From Rhizobium sp. NZLR1 (GTDB lineage: Bacteria; Pseudomonadota; Alphaproteobacteria; Rhizobiales; Rhizobiaceae), in NCBI RefSeq assembly GCF_017357385.1, contig NZ_CP071632.1, positions 2,299,501-2,363,500 on the forward strand: 64,000 bases of DNA. The letters are read 5' to 3'. The position numbers and the translations under genes were made by a program. How positions within the stretch are numbered: the stretch's first letter is position 1; every line of letters starts with the position of its first letter. Below are positions 27,854-35,906 of the stretch, in pieces. Below the pieces are notes generated by a model. It worked only from the letters and a program-made list of their open reading frames with translations. It was not told the DNA's origin and did not search any database.

Positions 27854-29161
27854 TCATGACCGCACCGTCTTGAACCCTGCCCTGATCTCCTGACTGAAGA
27901 GTTCCGGTTCTTCCCAGGCAGCGAAGTGGCCGCCCTTGGCGACGCGGTTGTAGTAGACCAGCTTCGGATAGGCTTTCGACAACCAGTGCTTGGGCGGCTT
28001 GTAGACCTCTCCGGGGAATACGGTGACGGCGACCGGTATTTTGACCTCCGTGAGCTTCGCGCCCGCCATCGCATTTTCCCAATAGATGCGGCCACTCGAG
28101 GGGCCCGTGTTCGTCAGCCAGTACAGCGTGATGTTGTCGAGGATGGCATCTTTGCCGAGCGCCTGTTCGGGGTCGCCTGGGGTGAACACCCAATCGGCGA
28201 TCTTGTCGTAAAGCCAGGCGGCGAGGCCAACGGGAGAATCCGCAATGCCGTAACCGACCGTCTCCGGACGTGTGCTCATGATTGCGGCGTAGCCGAAGCC
28301 ATTGTTGAGGAAGTCCCGCGCCTCGTCGAAGACCACTTTCTCGTCCGCAGACAGGGTACCGGGAGCCGGTCCTCCATTTTTGAGAGCTTGGGCTGCGTCC
28401 GATGGGAACGTCGTGGCGCGCTCGACCCTGTTGACGTGGATCGCGAGCAGCCCGTCGGGCGCCTGGCGACCCAGGGCGTCGCTGATGATCGCACCCCAGT
28501 CGCCGCCTTGCGCGACGTAGCGGTCATAGTCGAGCCGCTTCATCAGCACGTCCCAGGCAGCCGCTATTCGCTGCGGGTTCCAACCCGTCGCCGGAGGTTT
28601 CCCGGAGAAGCCGAATCCCGGAATCGAAGGGATCACCAGGTGGAAGGCGTCCTCCGCCGAGCCGCCGTGCGCCGTCGGATCCGTGAGTGGTCCGATGACA
28701 TCAAGCAGTTCGAACACCGAACCCGGCCAGCCATGGGTCATGATCAGCGGCAGCGCGTTTTCATGGCGGGAACGGGCATGGATGAAATGGACGTCCAGTC
28801 CTTCGATATTGGTGAGAAATTGCGGAAAGGCATTCAGCCTGCTCTCTGCCTTGCGCCAGTCGTAGGACGACTGCCAGTAGGCCACCAGCTCCTTCAGCCT
28901 CGCGGGCTGGACGCCCTGCGAACGATCCGTGACGGTTTCGCCGTCGGGCCATCGGGTCTCGGCAAGTCGCCGCCTGAGATCGGCGAGCGCTGCCTCGGAA
29001 ACCTCGGCCTTGAACGGTCGGATCTCCGCCGCTGCGGCGGTGACATCGGCAGCCTCTGATGCGAGCGGAAGGAGAACCGCGGATATGCCGGCGGCGGCAC
29101 TTCCCCACAGCAGCGAGCGTCGCGACATAGGCCTGTGGTTCAAAGAGGTCAGCAGCGCCAT
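27854..29161 (-). CDS. epoxide hydrolase, alpha/beta fold, Tat signal, 435 aa
   Basis: Residues 12-20 (MSRRSLLWG) followed by a hydrophobic segment and SEAAD form a twin-arginine signal, so the folded enzyme is exported. The epoxide hydrolase N-terminal domain (IRPFKAEVSEAALADLRRRL) precedes the alpha/beta hydrolase domain. Visible there are the oxyanion motif HGWPGS, nucleophile Asp in QGGDWG, and catalytic His in GGHFAAWEEP. It hydrolyses epoxides to diols, or a related ester substrate. AGGAAAGGA precedes the ATG at 29161. It is divergent from a second, smaller alpha/beta hydrolase at 29529; both may belong to one detoxification or catabolic function. Confidence 0.88.
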   Translation of the reverse strand: MALLTSLNHRPMSRRSLLWGSAAAGISAVLLPLASEAADVTAAAAEIRPFKAEVSEAALADLRRRLAETRWPDGETVTDRSQGVQPARLKELVAYWQSSYDWRKAESRLNAFPQFLTNIEGLDVHFIHARSRHENALPLIMTHGWPGSVFELLDVIGPLTDPTAHGGSAEDAFHLVIPSIPGFGFSGKPPATGWNPQRIAAAWDVLMKRLDYDRYVAQGGDWGAIISDALGRQAPDGLLAIHVNRVERATTFPSDAAQALKNGGPAPGTLSADEKVVFDEARDFLNNGFGYAAIMSTRPETVGYGIADSPVGLAAWLYDKIADWVFTPGDPEQALGKDAILDNITLYWLTNTGPSSGRIYWENAMAGAKLTEVKIPVAVTVFPGEVYKPPKHWLSKAYPKLVYYNRVAKGGHFAAWEEPELFSQEIRAGFKTVRS

Positions 29162-29528
29162 GACGTGTGTCCTTTCCTGACATCGAGGGTCAACGGACAG
29201 GTTCGACAAGGGCTGTTCCCTTGATGGGTTCAATTCGGTCAGTCATATCAGTTCTTCCTCATGCTGTCGCCCGACGCTCTGCCTCCCGCCTCGATACGCT
29301 AACGAGCTTTCTCAAATCGGCGGCTGGTAGCGATTTGGGTCGGTCGAAGCAGACCCAGCACCTTGAGAAATTAAGAGGCAGCCTCTCGATCGAAAAAGCA
29401 TTGCGCAGCGGCGTCGCAGCGACATCGAGAGGGTTCCTCTCATTTTCCCCGGCTACCGCGCGGCGACGGCGTGGCCACTTATTTGCGCAGACAGAACCAT
29501 TGACCCGTCGTTCAGGAAAGGACCTCCT
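29162..29528. other. divergent intergenic region between two hydrolase genes
   Basis: 367 bases without a credible gene. Both flanking genes start from here, so it must hold two promoters. I see no clear LysR box, and GGAAC (29216-29212, minus) lacks a -10 element at an accepted distance. A plus-strand frame from 29167 crosses into the 29529 gene in another phase and has no protein-like features. Confidence 0.5.
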
Positions 29529-30479
29529 ATGTCTGAGAACAAAACCGCAAATAGCGCCGCATCGGTCGCCGCAGCTTCATCCATCCCCCTCGGAGAAGTC
29601 TTAGCGTCCGCGGAAACCCGGCACGGCGCCGTCGACTTCATCGAGATCGACGAGATGCTCACGCTGAGGAGAATGATTGTTCGCGCCCCGGCGCCAAAAG
29701 GCACCGCGCTTTTCCTGCATGGGTTTCCGGAAACGCTGACGGTCTGGAAGCATATCGCGAGCACGCTTGCTCGCGACTATGACGTTCATGCCTTTGATTG
29801 GCCGGGCTACGGCCAGTCGTCGCGCCCGATCCTGCAACGGTTTTCCTACGCGCCGCAGGCCTACGTGGCGGTGTTGAAGGCCTATATCGAGAGGGCCGGC
29901 ATCGACCGGTCGAACCTCGTGATCTATGCGACCGATATCGCCGCCCTCCCCGTTCTGCTGCTTGCTCTCGATGAGCCGGCGATCGCCAGGCGGATCATCG
30001 TCGGAGACTTCGCGCCGTTCGACCGGCCGCAATACATGTGGGAGAGCCTGCAGAACCTCAAGGCCGAGCCGACGGCCTCGCCGACCCGAGCGTATATGAA
30101 CAAGACAAGCGACGAGATCCTTCAGAACGTGCACAGGCGCGGCCTGTCGCCCGCTGAGCAATTCGATTTGCCGACCGACGTCCAGCGGGACATGGTCCGT
30201 TCGTGGAGCCTCGATGGGATGACGTCAGCGGACGCCTTTGCCCACTACTACGCGAGTTTCACGCGCGACCAGAACGTCCTCGAGGCCAACCTCGAGCGAC
30301 TGAAGACGCCGGTCAAGCAGATCTGGGGCGAAAAGGACGTCTACATAAGAAAGGAAATGGGCATCGAGTTGGCCGCCAAGATCGGTGCGAAAATCGATAT
30401 CCTGCCGGGTATCGGCCACTTTCCACATCTTCAATATCCTGAACATACAGTTGAAGAAATTCGCGCATCATTCAGATAA
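29529..30479 (+). CDS. alpha/beta hydrolase with Asp nucleophile, 316 aa
   Basis: Oxyanion motif H64-G-F-P-E68 and the nucleophile-elbow position occupied by Asp (YATD136IA) point to the haloalkane dehalogenase, epoxide hydrolase and haloacetate dehalogenase branch rather than serine esterases. The elbow is Y-A-T-D-I-A, not the usual G-x-D-W/x-G, so it is unusual. The acid residue is in WGEKDVY and the catalytic His in GIGHFPHL. About 28 polar residues (Ser/Ala-rich) precede the domain, with no signal peptide. AGGAAAGGA precedes the ATG. The 3' end overlaps the convergent LysR gene by 12 bases. Confidence 0.82.
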   Translation: MSENKTANSAASVAAASSIPLGEVLASAETRHGAVDFIEIDEMLTLRRMIVRAPAPKGTALFLHGFPETLTVWKHIASTLARDYDVHAFDWPGYGQSSRPILQRFSYAPQAYVAVLKAYIERAGIDRSNLVIYATDIAALPVLLLALDEPAIARRIIVGDFAPFDRPQYMWESLQNLKAEPTASPTRAYMNKTSDEILQNVHRRGLSPAEQFDLPTDVQRDMVRSWSLDGMTSADAFAHYYASFTRDQNVLEANLERLKTPVKQIWGEKDVYIRKEMGIELAAKIGAKIDILPGIGHFPHLQYPEHTVEEIRASFR

Positions 30480-31382
30480 AGCTGGATTACCTTCTTTCTT
30501 CGATCGTGCGCCTAATCTTGGCGAAGCCCAGTCGACAAAAGCGCGTACCTTCAGCGCCAGAATCCTCTGGCGCGCGTAAACGATATGAATCGGCTGTGGT
30601 GCTCCATCGAAATCCCGCAGGATGGGCACGAGCGCGCCAGACGCCAGCTGGTCCGGAACCTGGTAGTCGAAGAGCCGCGCGATCCCCGCTCCGCCGACGG
30701 CTGCTGCGACGCAGTTCGCCGCTGTATTCACTTCCAGCCGGTTGCGGGGCGCCGCCTCCATCGGCCTGCCGTCGACGTCGAATGTCCAGAAGAATGTCCG
30801 CTTGTTGAAGAATATCCCCTCGCGATCGATGAGATCGCCCGGACCCTGAGGTTCGCCATGTCGCGCGAGATAGGCAGGGCTCGCGCAGGTCAGCAAACGG
30901 AATTCGCCGATTTTGACCGCATGGAGGAAGCTGTCGGCGAGGTCGCCGAGGCGAATGGCGATATCCACCTGCTCGGACACGAGATCGACCGTGCGATCGA
31001 GCGATAGAAGGTTCAGCGACACCTCCGGGTATCTGTCCATGAAACCGAGCGCAACGGGCAGCACGTACCGGTTCCCATATTCGATCGGCATCGTGATCGT
31101 GAGCACGCCTCTGGGCGTCTGGTATTCGCCGGACGCCCTTCGCTCCGCCTCCTCGAGATCCGCTATGATCTTTCGGGCGGCGTCGACATAGTCGCGGCCG
31201 GCATCGGTGAGCTGAAGATTGCGGCTGGTGCGGACAATGAGGTTTGCGCCAAGATGGCGTTCAAGGTCGGTTACCTTGCGGCTGACGCTGGGCAAAGGCG
31301 CGTTCAGCCTCCTGCTGCCGGCCGAGATGCTTCCGGCGTCGACAACGGCCAGCAATATGCGCATCGCTTCGAAACGATCCAT
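30468..31382 (-). CDS. LysR family regulator, 304 aa
   Basis: Winged HTH at residues 1-60 (FEAMRILLAVVDAGSISAGS, PSVSRKVTDLERHLGANL) followed by a periplasmic-binding-like effector domain of the CrgA/DsdC-like subgroup. The first residues are MDRFEAM, with GGCGGTGG upstream; an ATG-like start eight codons earlier lacks support. It is convergent with the hydrolase at 29529 and 309 bases from the DUF599 gene end. Candidate targets are the two divergent hydrolases at 27854 and 29529, by proximity only. Confidence 0.88.
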   Translation of the reverse strand: MDRFEAMRILLAVVDAGSISAGSRRLNAPLPSVSRKVTDLERHLGANLIVRTSRNLQLTDAGRDYVDAARKIIADLEEAERRASGEYQTPRGVLTITMPIEYGNRYVLPVALGFMDRYPEVSLNLLSLDRTVDLVSEQVDIAIRLGDLADSFLHAVKIGEFRLLTCASPAYLARHGEPQGPGDLIDREGIFFNKRTFFWTFDVDGRPMEAAPRNRLEVNTAANCVAAAVGGAGIARLFDYQVPDQLASGALVPILRDFDGAPQPIHIVYARQRILALKVRAFVDWASPRLGARSKKEGNPALSE

Positions 31383-31460
31383 TGGCCACCGCCCGTAAGA
31401 TAGCACTTCTGCTCATCATCGGCCAGCAGACTATGACGTTGCCCTGAACCGCAGGCAATC

Positions 31461-32153
31461 CTAATCCAGCAGTTTGCGTATGGCCATGATCCCCTTTGCA
31501 GCATCCGACCAGGATTGCCGCCAGATCAAAACGCCGACGCTGAGGACGGTCGCGACAAGGAAGGGTATTGGCCCAATGAACCAGAATGCGGCAGCGACGG
31601 TGAAGTAGTAGGATCGGACCCCGACGCTGAACGATCGAAGAGCCGGGTTCAAGACCAGGGTCAGGGCGTTCGTCCAGCTGACGATGTCCCTGTCTTCATC
31701 GCGCGACGGGCTCGCCCCGATCGCCGCAAGGCAATAGTTGATCTGCCGGACCGCCCATATGAAATCGGACAGGCCGCGCAACAGCGTCGCCATGATCAAG
31801 AGCACCTTGCACTGGAAGAACCAGGCGGGATCCTGCGCCGCAAACATCGCGATCAGCCCGCCGCCCGATCCGTAATTCGGCTCCATGAACAACGCACCGC
31901 TGAGCCCGACGATGACGATGAGGTTGGCCGATCCGAAGAAGGATGCCGAATTGATCGTGTGCCCGAGGATCGCCGCGTCGCCGATGAAGTTGTTGTCTCG
32001 AGTCAGCACCTCGCGCATCCAGGCCGCGCGAATGCGCACCATGTCGACGGAAAGACTGTCGTTCCGCCGCGGCCATCCCATTGCCATCAAAGGCTCGAGT
32101 GCCATCCAGACGAGAAGGAAGAATACGATCGCCGCGACGTTCAAAAAATCCAT
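31461..32153 (-). CDS. DUF599 family membrane protein, 230 aa
   Basis: An integral membrane protein with four to five helices: one at the N-terminus (VAAIVFFLLVWMALEPL), one around NLIVIVGLSGALF, one at CKVLLIMATLLRGL, and one or two at the C-terminus. The family signature RAAWM...NFIGDAAILGH near residues 42-62 and SFSVGVRSYYF are present. The role of DUF599 is unknown. GGGGGAC precedes the ATG at 32153. Transcribed alone. Confidence 0.82.
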   Translation of the reverse strand: MDFLNVAAIVFFLLVWMALEPLMAMGWPRRNDSLSVDMVRIRAAWMREVLTRDNNFIGDAAILGHTINSASFFGSANLIVIVGLSGALFMEPNYGSGGGLIAMFAAQDPAWFFQCKVLLIMATLLRGLSDFIWAVRQINYCLAAIGASPSRDEDRDIVSWTNALTLVLNPALRSFSVGVRSYYFTVAAAFWFIGPIPFLVATVLSVGVLIWRQSWSDAAKGIMAIRKLLD

Positions 32154-32429
32154 GGTGTCCCCCGAACTGAATGGCGTTTTTCCAGACACTACTTCGAGGG
32201 AACGGCGGCTCCAAGCGTCTATCGTCGTCCCCGGGTACCTTCGGTGCGCACAAGCGCCAAGGCGCTACCAGCGGCGCGTCGCGAGCTTCTATGGCAGTCT
32301 CGGGCCTCGTGCACGAGGAAGATCAAAAAAGTCGATATTGCGTCCGGTCGAAAGGCGACTAAGATTGAGTGGCACCAGCCGCGTGACGTGGTCAACCGGC
32401 AGCGCTGGCGGTCAGACTGGGGATACGGA

Positions 32430-32918
32430 ATGGACCTTGCCGAAGAGCCTGGCATCTTCACGTGGGACTTGGCGACCGACACGGTTTATGCGGATTCGGC
32501 GCTGGCAAACCTCTTTGGGCTTGATCCGGAGCAGACCATCTCGGGGCTGCCGATCATAAAATACCTCGACAGGATTCACCCGGACGACAAGCCATCCGTG
32601 GCCAAGGCGATTTCAGACTCTGTGATGACAGGAGATCCCTACCGCCATGACTATCGGGTATTTGATGGAAGCGGGCAAATGGTGGCCGTGGCCGCTTTCG
32701 GCCGCTGCTTCCGGGATCAAGCCGGAAACCCATCGCAGTATGCGGGCATCGTATTTCGGACGACTGATCACGTCCAGCAAGACGAATTGTATGCTCACTG
32801 CAGGGAAGCGCTGAAAATCGCGCAGTCATCCGGCCTGCAGACGACGGCCGATGCGCTTGAAGCGATTCTGAAAGAGCTTGCCAAGCCGATGCCTTCGGAC
32901 GTTGTACCGCTTCATTGA
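32430..32918 (+). CDS. single PAS-domain protein, 162 aa
   Basis: Residues 5-115 form one PAS domain of the PAS_3 type (GIFTWDLATDTVYADSALANLFGLDPEQ, RIHPDDKPSV, YRHDYRVFDGSGQMVAVAAFGR). A 45-residue helical tail (ALKIAQSSGLQTTADALEAILKELA) follows with no output domain. Single-PAS proteins usually act by binding a partner kinase or regulator. GGGGAT six bases before the ATG supports the start; open frame continues upstream but lacks PAS similarity. Confidence 0.8.
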   Translation: MDLAEEPGIFTWDLATDTVYADSALANLFGLDPEQTISGLPIIKYLDRIHPDDKPSVAKAISDSVMTGDPYRHDYRVFDGSGQMVAVAAFGRCFRDQAGNPSQYAGIVFRTTDHVQQDELYAHCREALKIAQSSGLQTTADALEAILKELAKPMPSDVVPLH

Positions 32919-32984
32919 CTTCCTTCCAAGCCATGGTGTCGATGGGTCTGCTCTTGCCGCGCTGACCGCTCGTCCCTCAGCCGG

Positions 32985-33365
32985 TCACCGCCGCCTCGCC
33001 TCCCAGGCATGGCCGGCAGAGCCCGCAAGCAGCACGTCGAACGGCAGGCGCCGAACCAGCCTGGCGGCAACGAAGGTCGCGCCGATCGCCGCGGCTAGCT
33101 TTGCCCAAGGGTAGTCGCCGAGCTGAACATGGGCGTTTGCATCGACCGACGTGGCCTTGGCTTTGAGTGCCGCTTCGGCATCCTCGCGCAGCGCGGATAT
33201 TCGGACCCGGAGCAGCCTTAGCTCCTGCCGCAGGGCGTTCAGGTCCTGATCGGCTTTTTCACGCGCGGTCTCGGCGGCGGCATCCGCAAACGGCGGCTCA
33301 CCTTCGGCGATCAGTTCATCGGGGTCGAGCGGAAGGTGGCCGTCCCGGTTGATGGATGATTGCAT
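32985..33365 (-). CDS. hypothetical protein with C-terminal hydrophobic segment, 126 aa
   Basis: Unknown. N-terminal half: polar, acidic, with a long predicted helix or coiled coil rich in Ala, Glu and Arg (AAETAREKADQDLNALRQELRLLRVR). C-terminal: one hydrophobic segment (WAKLAAAIGATFVAARLV) and a basic tail. This layout recalls the ElaB/YqjD/DUF883 membrane-anchored proteins, but without their typical terminal motif. The ATG at 33365 sits eight bases after GGAGG; an ATG at 33371 would be too close. It follows the stress protein at 33444 on the same strand, so read-through past the hairpin between them may express it in stress. Confidence 0.65.
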   Translation of the reverse strand: MQSSINRDGHLPLDPDELIAEGEPPFADAAAETAREKADQDLNALRQELRLLRVRISALREDAEAALKAKATSVDANAHVQLGDYPWAKLAAAIGATFVAARLVRRLPFDVLLAGSAGHAWEARRR

Positions 33366-33400
33366 GGACATGTCCTCCAATGACAGGCGAGAGAAAATAG

Positions 33401-33422
33401 GGCCCGGTATCGCCACCGGGCC
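33401..33422 (-). terminator. hairpin after the 33444 stress gene
   Basis: Perfect 8-base stem GGCCCGGT/ACCGGGCC with a 6-base loop. On the minus strand it is followed by CTATTTTCTC, so it is a terminator or attenuator between the two genes. Confidence 0.6.
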
Positions 33423-33443
33423 GTGGGTTACGGCAGGTACTGA

Positions 33444-34124
33444 TCAGTGGTCGCGTCGGAAACCCTGGCTCTGGTTGGATCCGCCTTGCGACTGGGTTTG
33501 CGATTGGCTATTGGCATCTTCCGACGGCGCGGCATCCCTGCCGCTCAATGTGTAGGCACGCACCTTGGCGCTTCCGTGCGCGGTGTCGCTCATTGCGACC
33601 GGGTGTGCATCGTCAGAAGCCGACGCTTCGAAGGCACTTTCGGACACAGCAAGGTCTTCCGACGCTTTGCCGCCAGAGGACTGGCCGGCAAAACCGGTAT
33701 TGGATGCGCCTTGCTGCCGGTCCTCCAACGACCAGAGGTCCGCCCGGTCATCCATATCGATGCTGCCCTCGTCGTCGAGAATGTCGTGGACGGTCTCATA
33801 GAGCGCGTCATCGATATCATTGACCTGGACGAGGAAGCCGCCTCGCCGCAGCCCTTCTGCGTATACCGCACGATCCTCATCGGGAAAGAAGAAGTCCGCC
33901 AGCGCGTCGAAGAAACCGCTGCGGTCGTCGCCCATCGTGCCGGCGGTTTTTCCATCCGCCTCATATCCCGGCATCAACCTGATTCTGGCAACCGGCACAC
34001 CCGCGTCCTCAAGACGAGACACGGCGGATTCGGCTTCCGAGCGGCTGTCGAAAAATGCGGTGAGGCTGCCGCCCCCTGTCGGGCCTGAGAAGGCCGGATT
34101 GGTATCGTTGTAGATGCTGCTCAT
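33444..34124 (-). CDS. general stress protein 17M-like, 226 aa
   Basis: The N-terminal 100 residues match the 17M-type stress domain layout: LTAFFDSRSEAESAVSRLEDAGVP, RIRLMPGY, FFDALADFFFPDEDRAVYAEGLRRGGFLV. The rest is low-complexity, rich in Ser, Asp, Ala and Gln, ending in repeated SQTQSQGGSNQSQG. No known enzyme activity; cytoplasmic. The start at 34124 has GAGAGGAC. An EcfG-type promoter lies upstream at 34189-34213, and TerC is driven in the other direction by a similar one, so this is a second divergent stress pair. Confidence 0.8.
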   Translation of the reverse strand: MSSIYNDTNPAFSGPTGGGSLTAFFDSRSEAESAVSRLEDAGVPVARIRLMPGYEADGKTAGTMGDDRSGFFDALADFFFPDEDRAVYAEGLRRGGFLVQVNDIDDALYETVHDILDDEGSIDMDDRADLWSLEDRQQGASNTGFAGQSSGGKASEDLAVSESAFEASASDDAHPVAMSDTAHGSAKVRAYTLSGRDAAPSEDANSQSQTQSQGGSNQSQGFRRDH

Positions 34125-34188
34125 GGGATTGTCCTCTCGATGCATAGACCCACGCCGTCGATCCGCCGGCTGGTTTCCTGTTCAGAAA

Positions 34189-34213
34189 AACAGGTGGACG
34201 ACAGGAATGTTCC
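34189..34213 (-). promoter_or_regulatory. EcfG-type promoter for the gene ending at 33444
   Basis: Minus strand: GGAAC (34213-34209), 17 bases, GTT (34191-34189). It fits GGAAC-N18-TT, with T in place of C before GTT. It lies 65 bases upstream of the ATG. Confidence 0.6.
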
Positions 34214-34259
34214 AAGCGAATGCGGAGGATGTAATGGCGGCTCCCCGATATCGAAATGA

Positions 34260-34285
34260 GGAACGTTTTGACGTCGAGGATCGTT
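34260..34285 (+). promoter_or_regulatory. EcfG-type promoter for terC-like gene
   Basis: GGAAC at 34260-34264, 17 bases, CGTT at 34282-34285: an exact consensus match. It lies 93 bases before the TerC-like ATG at 34378 and is arranged back to back with the site at 34189-34213. Confidence 0.72.
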
Positions 34286-34377
34286 GTCCGGCGCCGCCGC
34301 AATTCCAAGCGCTGTAGCGGTTGACGTCAAACCTTCGAGACGCTAGCACGGCTCTTGACGCATCGGGGATAATTCAT

Positions 34378-34983
34378 ATGGACATCTTTACGGCAGCCGG
34401 TCTCACGGCTTTGCTGCAGGTCATTGCTATCGACCTCGTTCTCGCCGGCGACAACGCCGTGGTTATCGGTCTTGCCGCTGCCGGCCTCGAGGCCACGCAA
34501 CGCCGCAAGGCGATCATCGTCGGCATTCTGGCAGCGACCGTCCTGCGTATTCTCTTTGCCAGCGTCGCGGTCTATTTGCTGGCGGTTGTGGGCCTGCTGC
34601 TTGCCGGCGGCCTGCTGCTCCTGTGGGTCTGCTGGAAGATGTGGCGCGAGATTCGTGCCGGCCATGGCGACAATCACGATGCGGCGAGTGCCGAAGGCGC
34701 GCCGAGAAAGACCTTCTTTCAGGCGGCGACCCAGATCGTCATCGCCGACGTCTCGATGTCGCTCGACAACGTGCTCGCCGTTGCCGGTGCCGCGCGCGAA
34801 CACCCGAGCGTGCTGGTCATCGGTCTTGCCCTGTCGATCGCGTTGATGGGCATCGCTGCCAACCTGATCGCCCGGTTGCTCAACAATCACCGCTGGATCG
34901 CCTATGTCGGCTTGCTTATCATTCTCTACGTTTCGCTCGACATGATTTATCGCGGCGCCGTCGAGGTTATGCCCTACGTATAG
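34378..34983 (+). CDS. TerC family membrane protein (YjbE-like), 201 aa
   Basis: Seven or so membrane helices with the two inverted TerC signatures, DLVLAGDNAVVIG near residue 19 and IADVSMSLDNVLAV near 123. The Asp/Asn pairs in these are thought to bind a cation. The family is linked to tellurite resistance and, in several bacteria, to manganese export during stress. GGGGAT precedes the ATG. The EcfG-type promoter at 34260 suggests stress induction. The charged loop in the middle (GHGDNHDAASAEGAPRK) is cytoplasmic. Confidence 0.85.
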   Translation: MDIFTAAGLTALLQVIAIDLVLAGDNAVVIGLAAAGLEATQRRKAIIVGILAATVLRILFASVAVYLLAVVGLLLAGGLLLLWVCWKMWREIRAGHGDNHDAASAEGAPRKTFFQAATQIVIADVSMSLDNVLAVAGAAREHPSVLVIGLALSIALMGIAANLIARLLNNHRWIAYVGLLIILYVSLDMIYRGAVEVMPYV

Positions 34984-34994
34984 GGGCCCTGGAG

Positions 34995-35036
34995 CAGAAT
35001 GATTTTAGGCCGGACCGGCCTGAAATCTGAATTCTG
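34995..35036. repeat. rhizobial palindromic repeat between convergent genes
   Basis: CAGAATGATTTTAGGCCG is followed by GA and an imperfect complement ending in ATTCTG, giving a long interrupted hairpin. Words of the form GAGCAGAATGATTTTAGG are, to my knowledge, scattered through R. leguminosarum and R. etli genomes. Here it separates convergent genes and may end transcription from both. Confidence 0.6.
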
Positions 35037-35078
35037 TTCGAGGTGTTCAGTCCCGGCAGCGTGCTCTGGAGGCGGGGC

Positions 35079-35903
35079 TCAAGCCCCGATCCTCACTTCG
35101 ATTTCGAAACTCATCTGGTCATAGGCCGGCACCACGTGGTCTGGCGTCTCAGCCATCACCGTGTCGTAGTCGAGCGGCGTGTGCATATGCGTGAGGATCG
35201 CCCGTTTCGGCTTCAGCCGGCCGATCCAGTCGAGCGACTGTTCCAGCGACAGGTGGCTCGGATGGTAGGTATACTGCAGTGCGTCGATGATCAGCACATC
35301 GAGATTGTGAAGCTTGTCGACGGTCTGCGGCGGAAAATCGCTGATATCGCTGCAATAAGCCACATCGCCGATACGGAAACCGAGCGAATGAATATCGCCG
35401 TGCTGCTGGATATGCGGATGAAACGGTATCTTGCCGCCGGGGCCGCGGATTTCGACGGGTTCGTCGAGGTTTTCGATGACAATGGGCAGCACGATCGGCG
35501 GATAATTGCTGCCCGGCGGCGTTTCCAGGCAATAGCCGAAGGCCTCCCGCAGCCTGTCCATCGTATATTGGTCTGCAAAGATCGGCACCCGGCGGCGGGT
35601 GTTGTGAAAATAGCCCCGCAGATCGTCGATGCCATGAATATGGTCTGCATGTGGATGGCTGTAGAGCACGGCATCGACATGGTCGGCCCCCGCCCTGATC
35701 ATCTGCTCGCGAAAATCCGGTCCGGTGTCGACGACGACGGTGGTGACACCGCCATCCGGCGCAAATTGCTGCACCATGAAGGCGGCGCGCGTGCGCCGGT
35801 TCTTCGGATTGTCGGGATTGCAGGCGCCCCAGTCGCCGGTAATACGTGGCACGCCGGGTGACGACGAACAGCCGAGAATGGTGAAGCGCCGCCGGTAGAG
35901 CAC
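35079..35903 (-). CDS. MBL-fold metal-dependent hydrolase (PhnP-like), 274 aa
   Basis: Metallo-beta-lactamase fold with the zinc motif H-P-H-A-D-H (YSHPHADHIHG, near residue 82), a later Asp ligand region (AYCSDIS) and a final His (LTHMHT). It resembles PhnP and cyclic phosphodiesterases or tRNase Z-like hydrolases, so a phosphodiester or lactone substrate is possible. GTG start at 35903, four bases after the tatD stop, which makes it the last gene of metG-tatD-MBL, an order kept in many rhizobia. Cytoplasmic. Confidence 0.85.
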   Translation of the reverse strand: MLYRRRFTILGCSSSPGVPRITGDWGACNPDNPKNRRTRAAFMVQQFAPDGGVTTVVVDTGPDFREQMIRAGADHVDAVLYSHPHADHIHGIDDLRGYFHNTRRRVPIFADQYTMDRLREAFGYCLETPPGSNYPPIVLPIVIENLDEPVEIRGPGGKIPFHPHIQQHGDIHSLGFRIGDVAYCSDISDFPPQTVDKLHNLDVLIIDALQYTYHPSHLSLEQSLDWIGRLKPKRAILTHMHTPLDYDTVMAETPDHVVPAYDQMSFEIEVRIGA

Positions 35904-35906
35904 GCG

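Noticed and set aside
27926..29059. 377-codon plus-strand frame opposite the epoxide hydrolase
   Set aside because: The hydrolase frame has an intact catalytic set and Tat signal; the opposite frame shows no protein-like features.
29212..29216. GGAAC on the minus strand upstream of the epoxide hydrolase
   Set aside because: CGTT follows at 19 bases, outside the accepted spacing of 16-17, so I do not call a stress promoter.
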